64,000 bases of DNA from Leucocoprinus leucothites (lineage: Eukaryota; Basidiomycota; Agaricomycetes; Agaricales; Agaricaceae). The number at the start of each line of letters is the position of its first letter. Positions within the stretch are counted from its first letter, which is position 1. The stretch covers positions 1 to 64,000 of the forward strand of contig JAACJO010000043.1 of assembly GCA_013368445.1 (NCBI GenBank), written 5' to 3'. Below are positions 12,524 through 22,509 of this stretch, piece after piece. A program made the translations under genes and the position numbers. Below the pieces are notes generated by a model. It did not search any database and had not been told where the DNA came from. It saw only the letters and a list, made by a program, of their open reading frames with translations.

Positions 12524-12969
12524 GCATTTGGCGGTGGTAATATAGTCGTTGATACTCTTGCGGACTCATGCTAGCTTTAGTCTCCAGCTCATGTCTTGTA
12601 TTTTTTTCTTGAACCTTTGCAGTTACTTTGACGTCATTGACTTTGGCTCCTGCTGTGCCCTTCGTCATTTCCGAAACACTCTGTCTTCTCTCACTTCTGT
12701 CTCCCTCTGTAACACTTCATGTCTTTCCGTTGATACTTTTTGTACGTGCTCTATATACTTGTTCATCCAGCCATCTATCTTGTCCTATATACTCCCGACT
12801 GTTTCAAGTTTGCTTCGTATCTGATTAACTTACCTGACAGTGACTTTTCCGTCGTGCGGCTAGCGAAGCCGTCGAAGAAGCTATGCCTGCAAGTGGATTT
12901 GGCCGCTTCAATCCCCCAACAGATTGGTATATAAGCCGATGCTTGATTATACTTGGAGTACATTCTTCC

Positions 12970-13456
12970 ATGGTTAACTGTAATAACGATACCTATCCGG
13001 AGGTCAATGGCCGGCTTCTTGCGCAGTATGTAGGCAAAACCGTGCGTTTGCCCTGTAAAATTGTCTCAGTAAGTGGTATACTATGCATAGATACTGTTCG
13101 ACAATTAACCAAAAGATCGCTGCAGACTGAGGATGCCTACACTGTCGAAGTTCGGACCTCGGATATGCAACATGTGTTTGTAACCCTCGTTGACGTATGT
13201 ACTGATATTATCTTGTATTGACTTACTGTTCCCTTGTGTCATACAGGGCACAATAATACGACAAGACTATGCTGTCTTTGTTGCAAGGGTAGATTCTCCG
13301 ACTGAAGTGACCATGATCAGGAAGGATGAGCTACAGTGTCCATCCAACGAAACCATCGGTGAGTTATTTTCGTGACTATTCTAGTTACACATCTGATAGG
13401 AAATAGACTTTGTGCAGCTTAATGACGCAATTGAGGAGGGGCATGCAAGTATTTGA
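12970..13456 (+). CDS. replication protein A 14-kDa subunit-like (RPA3), four exons
   Basis: Exons 12970-13068, 13126-13194, 13247-13358 and 13407-13456 give a 109-aa protein, the usual size for RPA3 (about 110-120 aa). The N-terminal phrase VNGRLLAQYVGKTVRLPCKI is typical of the first strand of the RPA3 OB fold, and the short terminal helix region DFVQLNDAIEEGH matches the family's C-terminal helix. RPA3 is the small subunit of the heterotrimer that coats single-stranded DNA in replication and repair. The start at 12970 was chosen because it is closest to the family N-terminus; an ATG at 12883 would add ~29 unrelated residues. Sequence conservation in this family is weak, so the name rests on fold pattern and length. 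Confidence 0.72.
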
Positions 13457-13599
13457 ATCTGATCTGCACTACATTTATAATCACACCAATATACATTTAT
13501 GTTTCATAGCACATTGAGAGAATAGATGGTACTTATTGACGAACTCTGAGTTCACCAAGCACAAGGAATAATGACTCATTATTTCCCTTGACTGGACTT

Positions 13600-13701
13600 C
13601 TTGGTCAAGGATAAGTGCATTCATGAGTTGAAGATACCTCATGTGCACTCACGTGCACATGATGCATCTTCAACTCATGAATGCACTTATCCTTGACCAA
13701 G
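13600..13701. repeat. 102-bp near-perfect palindrome (hairpin with 49-bp arms)
   Basis: The left arm 13600-13648 begins CTTGGTCAAGGATAAGTGCA. The right arm 13653-13701 is its reverse complement with only two mismatches, close to the 4-nt loop (TCAC). It lies ~140 bp downstream of the RPA3-like stop codon. It would form a very stable stem in RNA or a cruciform in DNA. It could be a fold-back/MITE remnant, a hairpin small-RNA precursor or a strong 3'-end structure. Confidence 0.9.
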
Positions 13702-14020
13702 ATACCATGTCTAGCAGTGTAATAGCTTACATATATTACCAAATACACTGGAGCTCTTTCTGAGTTTGTCAACCATACCACTATTTACACACAAGTGCTT
13801 CAACATATCTATTCAAGTAAGGATATATGATCTTCGAAGAAGACCATTACTTGATATACATGGATATGATAACTGTCTACTTTTTTTTCACATCTCTACT
13901 CACAAAAATCTTCTAAGAAGACCAGCAATTACATCTGGTATTTGCAGTCATATGATGCTTTTACTACTCACTCATCACCTTGCACTGCTGCCTCATCTAG
14001 TCCCCACACCATCTCAAGCT

Positions 14021-14150
14021 GCACCCTGGCTGATTCCTAGTCGCACCCTAGCTGATCCCTAGTCACACCCTGGCTGATCCCTAGTCACACCCTGACTGAT
14101 CCCTAGTCGCACCCTGGCTGATCCCTAGTCGCACCCTGGCCAATCCCTAG
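14021..14150. repeat. 22-bp minisatellite, ~6 copies
   Basis: The unit GCACCCTGGCTGATCCCTAG plus TC repeats in tandem six times with single-base variants (TAGTCG/TAGTCA, GGCTGA/GACTGA/GGCCAA). It lies between the RPA3-like gene and the transposon cluster. Nothing coding runs through it. Confidence 0.9.
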
Positions 14151-14189
14151 GCTAAAGACCCTAATCCCTAGTCGCCTTTCCATCCATCT

Positions 14190-14460
14190 TATAATAACCC
14201 CACATTTGTCCTGGTAAGTAAATGTCCGGCAGGACATTTGTCCTGGAAAAGAAATGTCTGGCAGGACATTTGTCGTGTACACCACAAATAAGGAAAGTAA
14301 CACGGCGGGACAAATGTCTTGCCACTACTAAATAAATTGCAATTGGTGACATAGACGCTCAAAACACGGTCAGTATTGAGTGCCTACTGCAATGTCCTGT
14401 CCCGGCGCCAACAAATGTCCTGTCCTGTCCCGTGAAACCACAGGTGTGTTCCCGGACTAT
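14190..14460. repeat. short dispersed ACATTTGTCC/GGACAAATGT repeats
   Basis: The words GGACATTTGTCCTGG, GGACATTTGTCGTG, GGGACAAATGTCTTG, CAATGTCCTGTCCCG and AAATGTCCTGTCC recur in both orientations over ~270 bp. The arrangement looks like a degraded non-autonomous element or a nested foldback. No coding potential was seen. Confidence 0.5.
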
Positions 14461-14610
14461 ATAGAGTAGGCGCCCACATACAAAAATTAATTTTGGAAGT
14501 CTGACCCCATCTCTCGGACTATATTACTAGGTCGCATGATCTTGTTTACTACTCCCACACCTGCCCTGATGCTCCCCTGGCATGTTACAAGATAGATACT
14601 GGGAGGCTGA

Positions 14611-14824
14611 CAGGGGGTCAAAAAACTGTCCCAATGAGTAGATATTTTTAATAATTCATTACTAATTCATTGATGGACAAGGTCATGTGATCATGGGAAT
14701 ATATGCTCCCAATATGTCAAGGTACCTGTGTGAATATTTTCAGGATGCTAGGCCATATATCTGCCCTGGTATTAGCAAATATGTCCAAAATGCGAAAACA
14801 TTGGGACAGTTTTTTGAGCCACTG
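14611..14824. mobile_element. 214-bp MITE with Tc1/mariner-type terminal inverted repeats
   Basis: The ends are 26-bp inverted repeats, at 14611-14636 and 14799-14824. The inner part GTCAAAAAACTGTCCCAATG on the left is matched by the reverse complement of CATTGGGACAGTTTTTTGA on the right, and both ends start CAG(G/T)GG; 24 of 26 positions match. CAGTGGCTCAAAA is the typical start of Tc1/mariner termini, which duplicate TA on insertion: TA follows the right end, while GA precedes the left. The 162-bp interior has no coding frame, so any transposition would depend on a transposase encoded elsewhere. Confidence 0.8.
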
Positions 14825-14847
14825 TAGGAGTAACAGAAATCCCACAA

Positions 14848-17800
14848 TTGTTCCGGAAGTCAAAGACACCTGCAGCAGCTACTTTGTGGAAGAATGCTGA
14901 GCAGACAGTTCCTGAGTGGAGGGCCGAGAAGGAGCAAAGGTTGAGAATGGCAAGTATGTTTGAGGAAGTTGTACCCAAGGAGTATAGAGATTTTCGTGAT
15001 GTGTTTGAGAAGGAAGGATTTGATGAACTCCCTCCTCGTCGTCCATGGGACCACCATATTGACCTGAAGCCTGATGCCGTTCCTGTTAAACTGGCTAAGA
15101 CCTATCCGCTTAGCCCTACCGAACAACAAAAGCTGGATGAGTTTCTCGAGGAGAATCTCAAAAGCGGTCGCATTCGGGAGTCAAAGTCTCCATGGGCTTC
15201 GGGCTTCTTCTTTGTCAAGAAGAAAGATGGCCAGCTTCGTCCGGTACAGGACTATAGGAAACTGAACAGTGCTACGGTGAAAAATGCCTACCCACTACCT
15301 CTTATCTCGGAGATTGTGGCCCGACTACGCAAAGCACGAGTTTTCACCAAAATGGACGTTCGATGGGGGTTCAACAACATCCGGATCAGGAAAGGAGATG
15401 AGCACAAAGCGGCCTTCTTGACGAATCGTGGCTTATTTGAGCCCACCGTGATGTTCTTTGGTTTCTGTAACTCTCCAGCGACATTTCAGACGATGATGAA
15501 TAATATTCTTGGGGACCTCGTCAGGCGTGGTGTAGTCCTCGTCTACATGGACGATATCCTGGTCTTTACGGAAACACTCGCGGAACACCGCAAGGTTGTA
15601 CGAGAGGTACTTGAGATCCTACGTGCTCATCGATTGTTCCTGAAACCAGAGAAGTGTTCATTTGAGAAGGACAAAGTGGACTACTTGGGCATGATAATTG
15701 GGAATGGGGCGGTAGAGATGGATCCGGAGAAGGTGAAGGCGGTATCGGACTGGCCACCCCCTCGCACTGTAAAGGAAACCCAACGGTTTATAGGCTTCTG
15801 CAATTTCTATCGGAAGTTCATTTCTAATTTCGCCCGCACTGCCCAACCGTTGTACTCCTTGGCACGTAACTGCTCTATCTTTCGATGGACTACAGCTGCC
15901 GCCAACGCATTTCGACAACTGAAGGATAGAATAACCACCTCCCCCGTCCTCGCGCTAGCTAACGACGATGACCCCTTCAAGATCGAAGCGGACGCATCTG
16001 ACTTTGCCTCTGGAGCAGTCTTGTCTCAGCTTCAGGAAGGGGAGTGGAGACCAATTGCGTTCTATTCCAAACAATTCTGTGCGGCAGAAAGGAACTACGA
16101 AGTCCATGACAAGGAAATGTTAGCCATAATCCGCGCATTAGAAGAATGGAGGCACTACGTACAAGGAAACCCGAATACTCTTGAGATATGGAGTGATCAC
16201 CGAAATCTCGAGTATTTCCTTACAGCACGAAAGCTAAACCGCCGCCAGGCACGATGGTCCTGTCTTCTAGCGGATTATGACTATGTCTTGAAACACCGGC
16301 CAGGCTCGTCCATGTTGAAGGCGGATGCATTGTCACGCCGTCTAGACCATAGAGAGGGGGTAGAGGGTGATAATGAAGGAGTGACGCTTTTGACGCGGGA
16401 GCATATCGCGGAGCTGTGTATTGGAAGTATGTCAGCTGTTGAATCAGAGGGGGATGCAGTACTCGAGGAGATCAGGTCTAAGGGCCCGGTACGAGTCAAC
16501 CCAAACGATAAACAGGCTCACTGGACTGAAACCGACGGCCTTACTCTCCGAGATGGTTTAGTAGTGGTTGAGGACGAGAGGTTGAGGCGACGAATCCTGG
16601 AGTTGAACCATGAGTCCTGTATAGCAGGTCATCCTGGCCGCGCGAGGACACGAGAACTCGTCACTCGTAACTTTTGGTGGCCGAGGTTGACGGAGTACGT
16701 GAATCGGTATGTCGACGGGTGCCGAAAGTGCCAAACAACGAAGATCTTCCCGCGAAAACCACAGGGTATGCTGTTCCCTAACGCAATCCCTAGTCAGCCC
16801 TTTGAAACCATATCAGTCGATCTCATCACCGACCTACCAGACTCCCTAGGTTATGATGCAATCATGATGGTCGTAGACCGGTTCAGCAAACGCCTGTATG
16901 CTCTCCCATGCCATAAAACCCTCGACTCTCTAGGTGCTGCGAGACTCTTCCGTGATCACATCTGGCGATACGAAGGCTTTCCCTCCATAGTGATCAGTGA
17001 TCGAGGAGCACAATTTGCCTCTGAGTTCACAAAAGAACTCCACCGTTCCCTTGGTTCCAGAGCGAATATATCATCTTCACATCACCCTCAAACCGATGGA
17101 CAAACGGAACGGCTTAACCAGGAGATAGAGCAATACTTTCGAGTGTTTGTCAACTATCATATGGACGATTGGGCTGAATGGTTACCTGTTGCGGAATTTT
17201 CCTACAATAACAAGGCCTCCTCTGCCACCGGCAGATCCCCGTTCTTCATAACCAAGGGTTTTGAAGTGAACTCGAGTCTTGGTCCAACTCGTACTAGGTC
17301 CAGAGCAGAATCAGTGGATGAGTTTGTAGAAAGGATGAGGAAGGTCCGAGAGGATACGGCGGCGGCGTTACGACAGGCGGCGGATGATATGAAGCGGTTT
17401 TACAATGAAAAGAGGAGGGCGGATGAATTCGTAGTAGGGGATAAAGTGTGGTTGGAAGCGGAGCATGTGGTGACAGGTCGTCCAAAGAAGAAGCTGGATT
17501 GGCGACGGTTCGGCCCTTTTGTGATCACCCAAAAGGTGTCTCCAGTGGCCTACAAGCTGCGACTGCCTCAGTCCTGGAGGATGCACTCTGTATTCCATGT
17601 CTCCCGTCTTCGTCGGTTCCTGGATGACAGTTTTGACTGACCGTTACCGCGAGTTACACTGAACGTCCGAGGAGAGGATTGGGAGCCGGAGCAAGTCCTC
17701 GATTCACGAGTGGCCAATGGGAGGACGGAGTTTTTGGTACGTTGGAAGGATCAGTCATCGGAACGGGACACGTGGGAGACTGAGTCTCGTGTCCGATCTG

Positions 17801-17865
17801 AAGCCCCACAATTGATTGTGGAGTATCATAGGAGGAGTAGGGCTCGCTCGGAAAGCTCGCCTTGA
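14848..17865 (+). pseudogene. Ty3/gypsy chromovirus pol (RT-RNaseH-integrase-chromodomain), 5'-truncated, one in-frame TGA
   Basis: An open frame of 930 aa (14848-17640) carries reverse transcriptase (KLRPVQDYRKLN-like block; catalytic YMDD at ~233), RNase H (EADASD, ~379), an integrase HHCC zinc finger (~587-625) and the integrase core (first D in SVDL, second in ISDRG, E in TERLNQE). After a TGA at 17638-17640 the same frame continues for 74 codons to 17865 and encodes a chromodomain (DWEPEQVLDSR, FLVRWKD, DTWE). Gag, zinc knuckle and protease are absent upstream, where non-element sequence and a MITE lie. The TGA is one transition away from CGA, as expected from deamination of a methylated CpG, but this is inference. 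The element cannot be autonomous; the frame is otherwise strikingly intact. Confidence 0.92.
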
Positions 17866-17876
17866 GTGGGGGAGAG

Positions 17877-18086
17877 TGTCATGATCAACGCCTTTCACAT
17901 CCCGTCCCTCTTACTTCTTGTGTTTACTTGTTTGTCTATAGCTCCCCTTCATTCGTCTGGACCCTTCCGATGTTTGGTTATGTCTTAGTATGTCGTCACT
18001 AGTATTTAAGCCTGTACCCTACCTTGTCTTTCTCTAGCTTGGTCTTCGTCGTACCCACTCTAATCTACTCTCTCGTTATCCTGACA
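17877..18086 (+). mobile_element. 3' LTR of the gypsy element (210 bp)
   Basis: It starts TGTCATGATC and ends ATCCTGACA, so TGTCA/TGACA form the short terminal inverted repeat of an LTR with TG..CA ends. A purine-rich tract (GAGTGGGGGAGAG) lies immediately upstream as polypurine primer. No matching 5' LTR is visible in the window. It is followed at once by sequence copied from 22479-22538. Confidence 0.85.
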
Positions 18087-18146
18087 GTGTGCTGCTGAAT
18101 CACATCCACATCGTTCCATGCCTGACGGTGCTCCTTCCTGGTTCAA
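18087..18146 (+). pseudogene. 60-bp copy of the 5' end of the gene at 22510
   Basis: This stretch is identical to 22479-22538 apart from one C-to-T change (GCCTGAC against GCCCGAC). It contains the leader and the first ~10 codons (MPDGAPSWF) and stops abruptly within the frame, after which unrelated sequence follows. It lies directly against the 3' LTR, so it records a recent duplication or a transduced flank. Confidence 0.85.
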
Positions 18147-18429
18147 CCATCGGCAAATGCACTGAAGTCACCTCAGGCAGGCATCAATAGTAGAGGGCAA
18201 CGGCCCGCCATGTGATCAAGGGCCAATAGGATTTCAAACGCTCACGTGCTTACAGACCGACGATCGACACACGCCTGATCATATTAACTCTCAGATACCA
18301 CCACCAACCACCATGGAGTAGTCGCTGGCACCTTGCTTTCAAAGGTGTGGAGGGACCAGGTCCGCGCATGAGCTGACGCAGCTGTTTTATTTCGTCTCTG
18401 GCTTAATCAACCCAGCTACTTCGTCTTAT

Positions 18430-19150
18430 ACTGGCACCCCAGTGAACCCGGAACCCTCTTCGCCGACCGGCGACAGAAACGAGAACACACGCACCTTGTT
18501 GAAGGATCCTGATGACCCTCCTTCGACAGATAGTAAGCCAGCTACCAAATCCACGACTACCAAAGCTGTAACAGCTTCGACTCGAACGAAACCTGCATCC
18601 AAGCGCAGCAGGGCGAATGATGAACGGGACGGTGATGCAGAAGCTGAGGAAAGCCCGTCTCGAAGAAACCCCCTGGTAGAGCATCAAAGTGCGCGAAGAT
18701 TGAACAGCCTGTTGAAGACGCCGGGATAAGAAATGTCATTGAAGAGAAAACAGCAACGTCAGTCGAGGAGTGGATGGATTGGTTGGGTTTAGCGGTATCA
18801 GACCGTTAGCAGAATTCAGGTATGACTTTCTTTTCCTCCTGCTTCTTTCACATGACTTAATCCATCACCTTCCCCGCGGACGCCTACTTTGTCACACAGA
18901 GTGGCGCGCTCGACCGCATAAGCACCTGCGAGCACCTCAAAATCTCCCTAGGCGAAGCCTACAAACCCGCTCGGCCGCCCAACAAGAACCCTAACGGGCC
19001 TCAACCAGGTCCTACCGTCACAACGAAATTGCCGCCAATGGGCCAAGCTCCCGCAGAAGCTGCCAACAAAGAACAGGGAGGAGGAAAGGGTGTGGTGCTG
19101 GAATTGTTGTTAGCAAATCAGTGGGACTTTTCGACCTTGCTGATTCTTTA
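18430..19150 (+). pseudogene. copy 1 of a basic, NLS-rich protein family (also at 52.4 and 57.1 kb)
   Basis: The plus strand encodes a hydrophilic segment with LLKDPDD and a Lys/Arg-rich block TRTKPASKRSRANDERDG, then, in a different frame, KCAKIEQPVEDAG and SVEEWMDWLGLAVSDR. The same order of peptides is found on the minus strand at 52.4-52.8 kb and 57.0-57.4 kb, where TRTRSVSKRKRVA and KAEKLPED occupy the same places. The frame changes between the basic block and the KCAKIE block with no intron long enough to explain it, so this copy is probably broken. Further on, 18880-19149 is open (YFVTQSGALDRIS, KPARPPNKNPNGPQPG) and may be a downstream exon. The function is unknown; a nuclear protein is suggested only by the basic blocks. 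Confidence 0.45.
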
Positions 19151-20540
19151 GCAGCATCGGCAATTCTACTTACCTCATTGGAGTTCATACTCCATACTGT
19201 CCGCATATGTACGAGTGTATGCATGTAGAACGTACTATGACGGAATGAAGATGAATAGTTGACTGGGTAGTCCTCTCAGTATCTCCTGGACAGTTAGGAG
19301 CCAGTCTTCGACCGTTATTGAATGAGTGCTGAATCAATCTGCTCTTGTTTGAGCACTCCCAAAGGACGTTGCACTTGACGGGGAACCCCAGTCCGCAGTA
19401 TCCCATGTGAAAATTGCCGATTCTCTTCATTGGATAGATAGTGCGTTCCAGGTGAATAATGAATACTTTATTCTTCTTACCGCTCGTACACCACCGAATT
19501 ATCCTCATTGTCATACGGATACGAACATCTTCGTGTTCGGCATCCTGGTGTACTCTCTTTTGGCTCCCATACTCGGGAACTATTGCTGGTCATACTACCT
19601 CTCATGCTACACACCGTACCCCAATATTTACATACAGGTATTCGACGTCCAAGCCTGTGGCAGCGAGCCACTCGAATCCCATCTTGAATTTCAACAATGC
19701 TTTTTCTCTGACGGGTATATGAAGGGAGTCGGTCGTCGACACTAATCAAGGTCAAGGCGAGTGATGTTCCAGTTGATGCTGAATGATTGAAGGGATGAGT
19801 GGAGTATATATTAGGTGTTTTCTGACACAGTATCCTTCTCTCATTCTCCTCTCGTAGATCATCCAACTCGTCTTTGAGAGCATGCATCTCCGATATGCGT
19901 GAGTGTACGGGGGGTTTGGAAGAGCAGAGGGATGGCTCAATGCATGAGGTACGACGCATAAGCCAGGGAGTGAGAGCTTATACTGGGGACAGAGGTCTCT
20001 GTATGATTCCTGAGTGGCGGAGAGTAACGAGTAGAGAGACGAGAGATCTACAGAGGTGCGCTTCTATAAATACAAGGTCAGAAATTTACAATACCTCAAT
20101 GTACGCTAACAGCACTGATTTCAGCTTACAGCCGCTCTCAAGCCTGTCGGCATAGTCGTATCAATCACGCTCTAGATACCGGGCAGCTGGCGCCCTTTCT
20201 CCAAATTTCGCTTCAGGTTCTATACGCGCTGTCGAGGCCTGCAACAGCTGATGCTCGAGTGATGCATGGCAGAAGTGCTGTGTCTGTTTGCTGTCAGGAA
20301 TTGAGGTTATTTGTGAGCGTATTACATTGCGCCAAAATTTAATGAGTCTACCCGCGCTCGAGTTTGGCAGCGAGGGAGTTGTGGTTGCACTAGTCCACGA
20401 AGAGGCGTGATCGCCTGACGTAATCCCCCTTAACTTGCTGTGACCAGCCTGTTAGTCACTGCGATCAGTGACTTGAACCACGACCACTTGGAATCCCTCT
20501 CTACCCTTGCATTTGAAACACTGACAAAAAAAGGATTGAC
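19150..20540. other. spacer with a coiled-coil gene fragment
   Basis: No intact gene was found. On the minus strand near 19830-19960 a fragment reads EMHALKDELDDLREENERR, a coiled-coil phrase that recurs on the plus strand at ~48110 and ~60510. The rest (20160-20540) is the presumed promoter of the 2OG oxygenase gene. Confidence 0.4.
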
Positions 20541-21955
20541 ATGAATCAAGACTACATTCAAGGACTTCGAGATACTTTAAAAGTTCAAGAGCGAGAACAT
20601 GAGCCGTGGACTAGCGGTGTAGTGAACTTGCAAGGCCCAGAATCCCACCTTTACTATACACGAAAGGACGGCTCTCATCAGTACGGTGATTTCTCCAGTC
20701 ATATTTCATAAAATGTATTGAAAAAACCACCAATCAGTCTTCTAAACATGGCAGCTATTTCCGAGGCAGATATCCAAGATCTTATCGGTGCCTGCTCGCC
20801 AGCTCCGTTCGGCAGAGGAGCTGAAAGCGTGCTTGACGATACTTACCGAAAGGCTTTGAAACTTGAAGACAATTTGTTTGCATGGCGCTTCAATCCAGAC
20901 TCCGGAAACTTTATCGCGCAACTTGCTCACCAGCTTAGTCCTTGGGCCAAGTTCAACAAAGGATTTCGTGCCGAGGTGTCCAAGTTGAACATTTATAGTG
21001 AGTATTCTTCGCACTCTAAGTGGTGTTACTAAGCTACTCTTCAGCCCAAGGAGGATTTTTCAAGGTTCATCAAGACACCCCACGCTCTGATCAAATGTTC
21101 GGATCGTTAGTTTTCACGCTCCCCACGCCACACATGGGTGGGAACCTCGTTCTCCGCCACCGTGCTCGGTCCTTCAACTTTGATGCTCCCACTCTACTTG
21201 GCTCTGCGACTTCTCCGTCAGTGGCATACGTAGCATTCTACAGCGACGTCGAACACGAAGTTCTTGAAGTTACCACAGGCGCTCGTATCACCATCACGTT
21301 TAATCTATACTACGACCCATCACGTGCACCACCGATTGTCCCTTCTTCGCGTATCCCAATTCCTGAAAACGACTTCACGATACTGCTCCGTCAAGCGTTT
21401 CGGGACGCTTCATTTATTCGACAATATCGCTATCTCGGTTTTGGGCTCGAATATCAGTACCCAAAGGATTTCACTGAAGAATATTATCCTGGGATGGAGG
21501 ATCTCAAGGGCCCAGATGCCTTTCTCTTCTATGCTCTGAGTGACGTAGGACTCCGGCCATCGTTAAGATATCTTTACGACTCCAGCTATGGGTCCTGGGG
21601 TGATCAATTTCAGCTCTTGTTAACGTATCCGCTTGAGGGACGAGACGAAGACAGCTGCAACGACACTCAAATAAACTATCTTCTGGGGAATGATGACGAT
21701 GGACTTATCGTCTGGAATGCTGGCGAATCCGAGGAGACACTGAGAGAGGAGGGGGCCAGAGCATACAGGGGTGATATCGAGGATAACAGAGCCCGGAGCA
21801 TCAATGTGGAGTGGGTTACTCCTCCAACCCATAACCTTGTGGGAGTAACGCCCTACAAGGAGTCAGGCAATGAGCCGTTGCAGGAGATTTACTATTATAC
21901 GGTTTGTATTGTCGTGGATGTCAGCAGTGTACCGTGCCCGCCTGTAACCGTTTGA
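20541..21955 (+). CDS. 2-oxoglutarate/Fe(II)-dependent oxygenase, fungal type
   Basis: Exons 20541-20680, 20738-20997 and 21045-21955 sum to 1311 nt, 436 aa. The catalytic double-stranded beta-helix core is visible: the metal-binding HxD is VHQD (H142, D144), the distal His is in DVEHEV (H204), and the 2OG-binding Arg follows ten residues later in GARITITFN (R214). The surrounding GGFFKVHQDTPR and GNLVLRHR phrases are typical of the basidiomycete Fe2OG/prolyl-4-hydroxylase-like family. Such enzymes couple decarboxylation of 2-oxoglutarate to hydroxylation of a substrate; the substrate here is unknown. There is no signal peptide, so it is probably intracellular. The N-terminal 130 and C-terminal 220 residues are family-specific. 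It is not of the TET/JBP type as far as can be judged. Confidence 0.85.
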
Positions 21956-22509
21956 GTAGTATTCTTCTTTCGGCGGGCGTTTTTCCCTCGCTGCGGGTTA
22001 CCCTGCCGTTGGTTCTCTCATAAAATGTTCAATTTTATACTGCACATTGATACAGAGACTCGCACCACCCACAGATCGCAGCCGCTCAACGAGGAATTAA
22101 CCCATGGTACACGCAGCCTTAGAATTAGAAGTAGAATCTCCGAATGGATAGATCAGCCACGAGGCGAGCGTGGATAGACAAAGTGCTTGTTCCGAATCGA
22201 TGGTAGTTGCACGGCTATGCACCCAGAGTAATCGACTCGTAAAGAAAAAGTGGTGTTCCAATCTCGAGAGAGGCATTGTAATGTAATGAACAATGGGTAG
22301 GTGCGCCAATCACGAGGCTTCCGCTCGACGATGATCTTCTTCAGTCGCAGGTTTATATTTTTTCTGATATGCGTTTGTCAGATAGTTGTCACCAGTCGAA
22401 TAGGTAGAGGGTAGCTAAAGATGATCACATACAGTGACCTGTGGCTGTGTTGATGGCAGGCAAGTGACCTCATGGTGTGTGTGCTGCTGAATCACATCCA
22501 CATCGTTCC
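21956..22509. other. spacer and promoter of the 22510 gene
   Basis: No gene was seen. The last 31 bases before the ATG at 22510, plus the first ~29 coding bases, are the segment that was copied next to the 3' LTR at 18087. Minus-strand frame 22097-22309 has no support. Confidence 0.4.

Noticed and set aside
13081..13130. Continuous reading of the RPA3-like gene through intron 1
   Set aside because: Read-through continues in frame but inserts residues unlike the family; GTAAGT and TGCAG are good splice signals.
14848..17640. Complete LTR retrotransposon with two LTRs
   Set aside because: No second copy of the 210-bp LTR and no gag or protease sequence upstream could be found.
20541..21955. 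2OG oxygenase as a TET/JBP DNA dioxygenase, a family expanded in mushrooms
   Set aside because: The context of HxD and the flanking domains fit the prolyl-hydroxylase-like fungal group better; no TET/JBP-specific phrase was found and no KDZ transposase is nearby.
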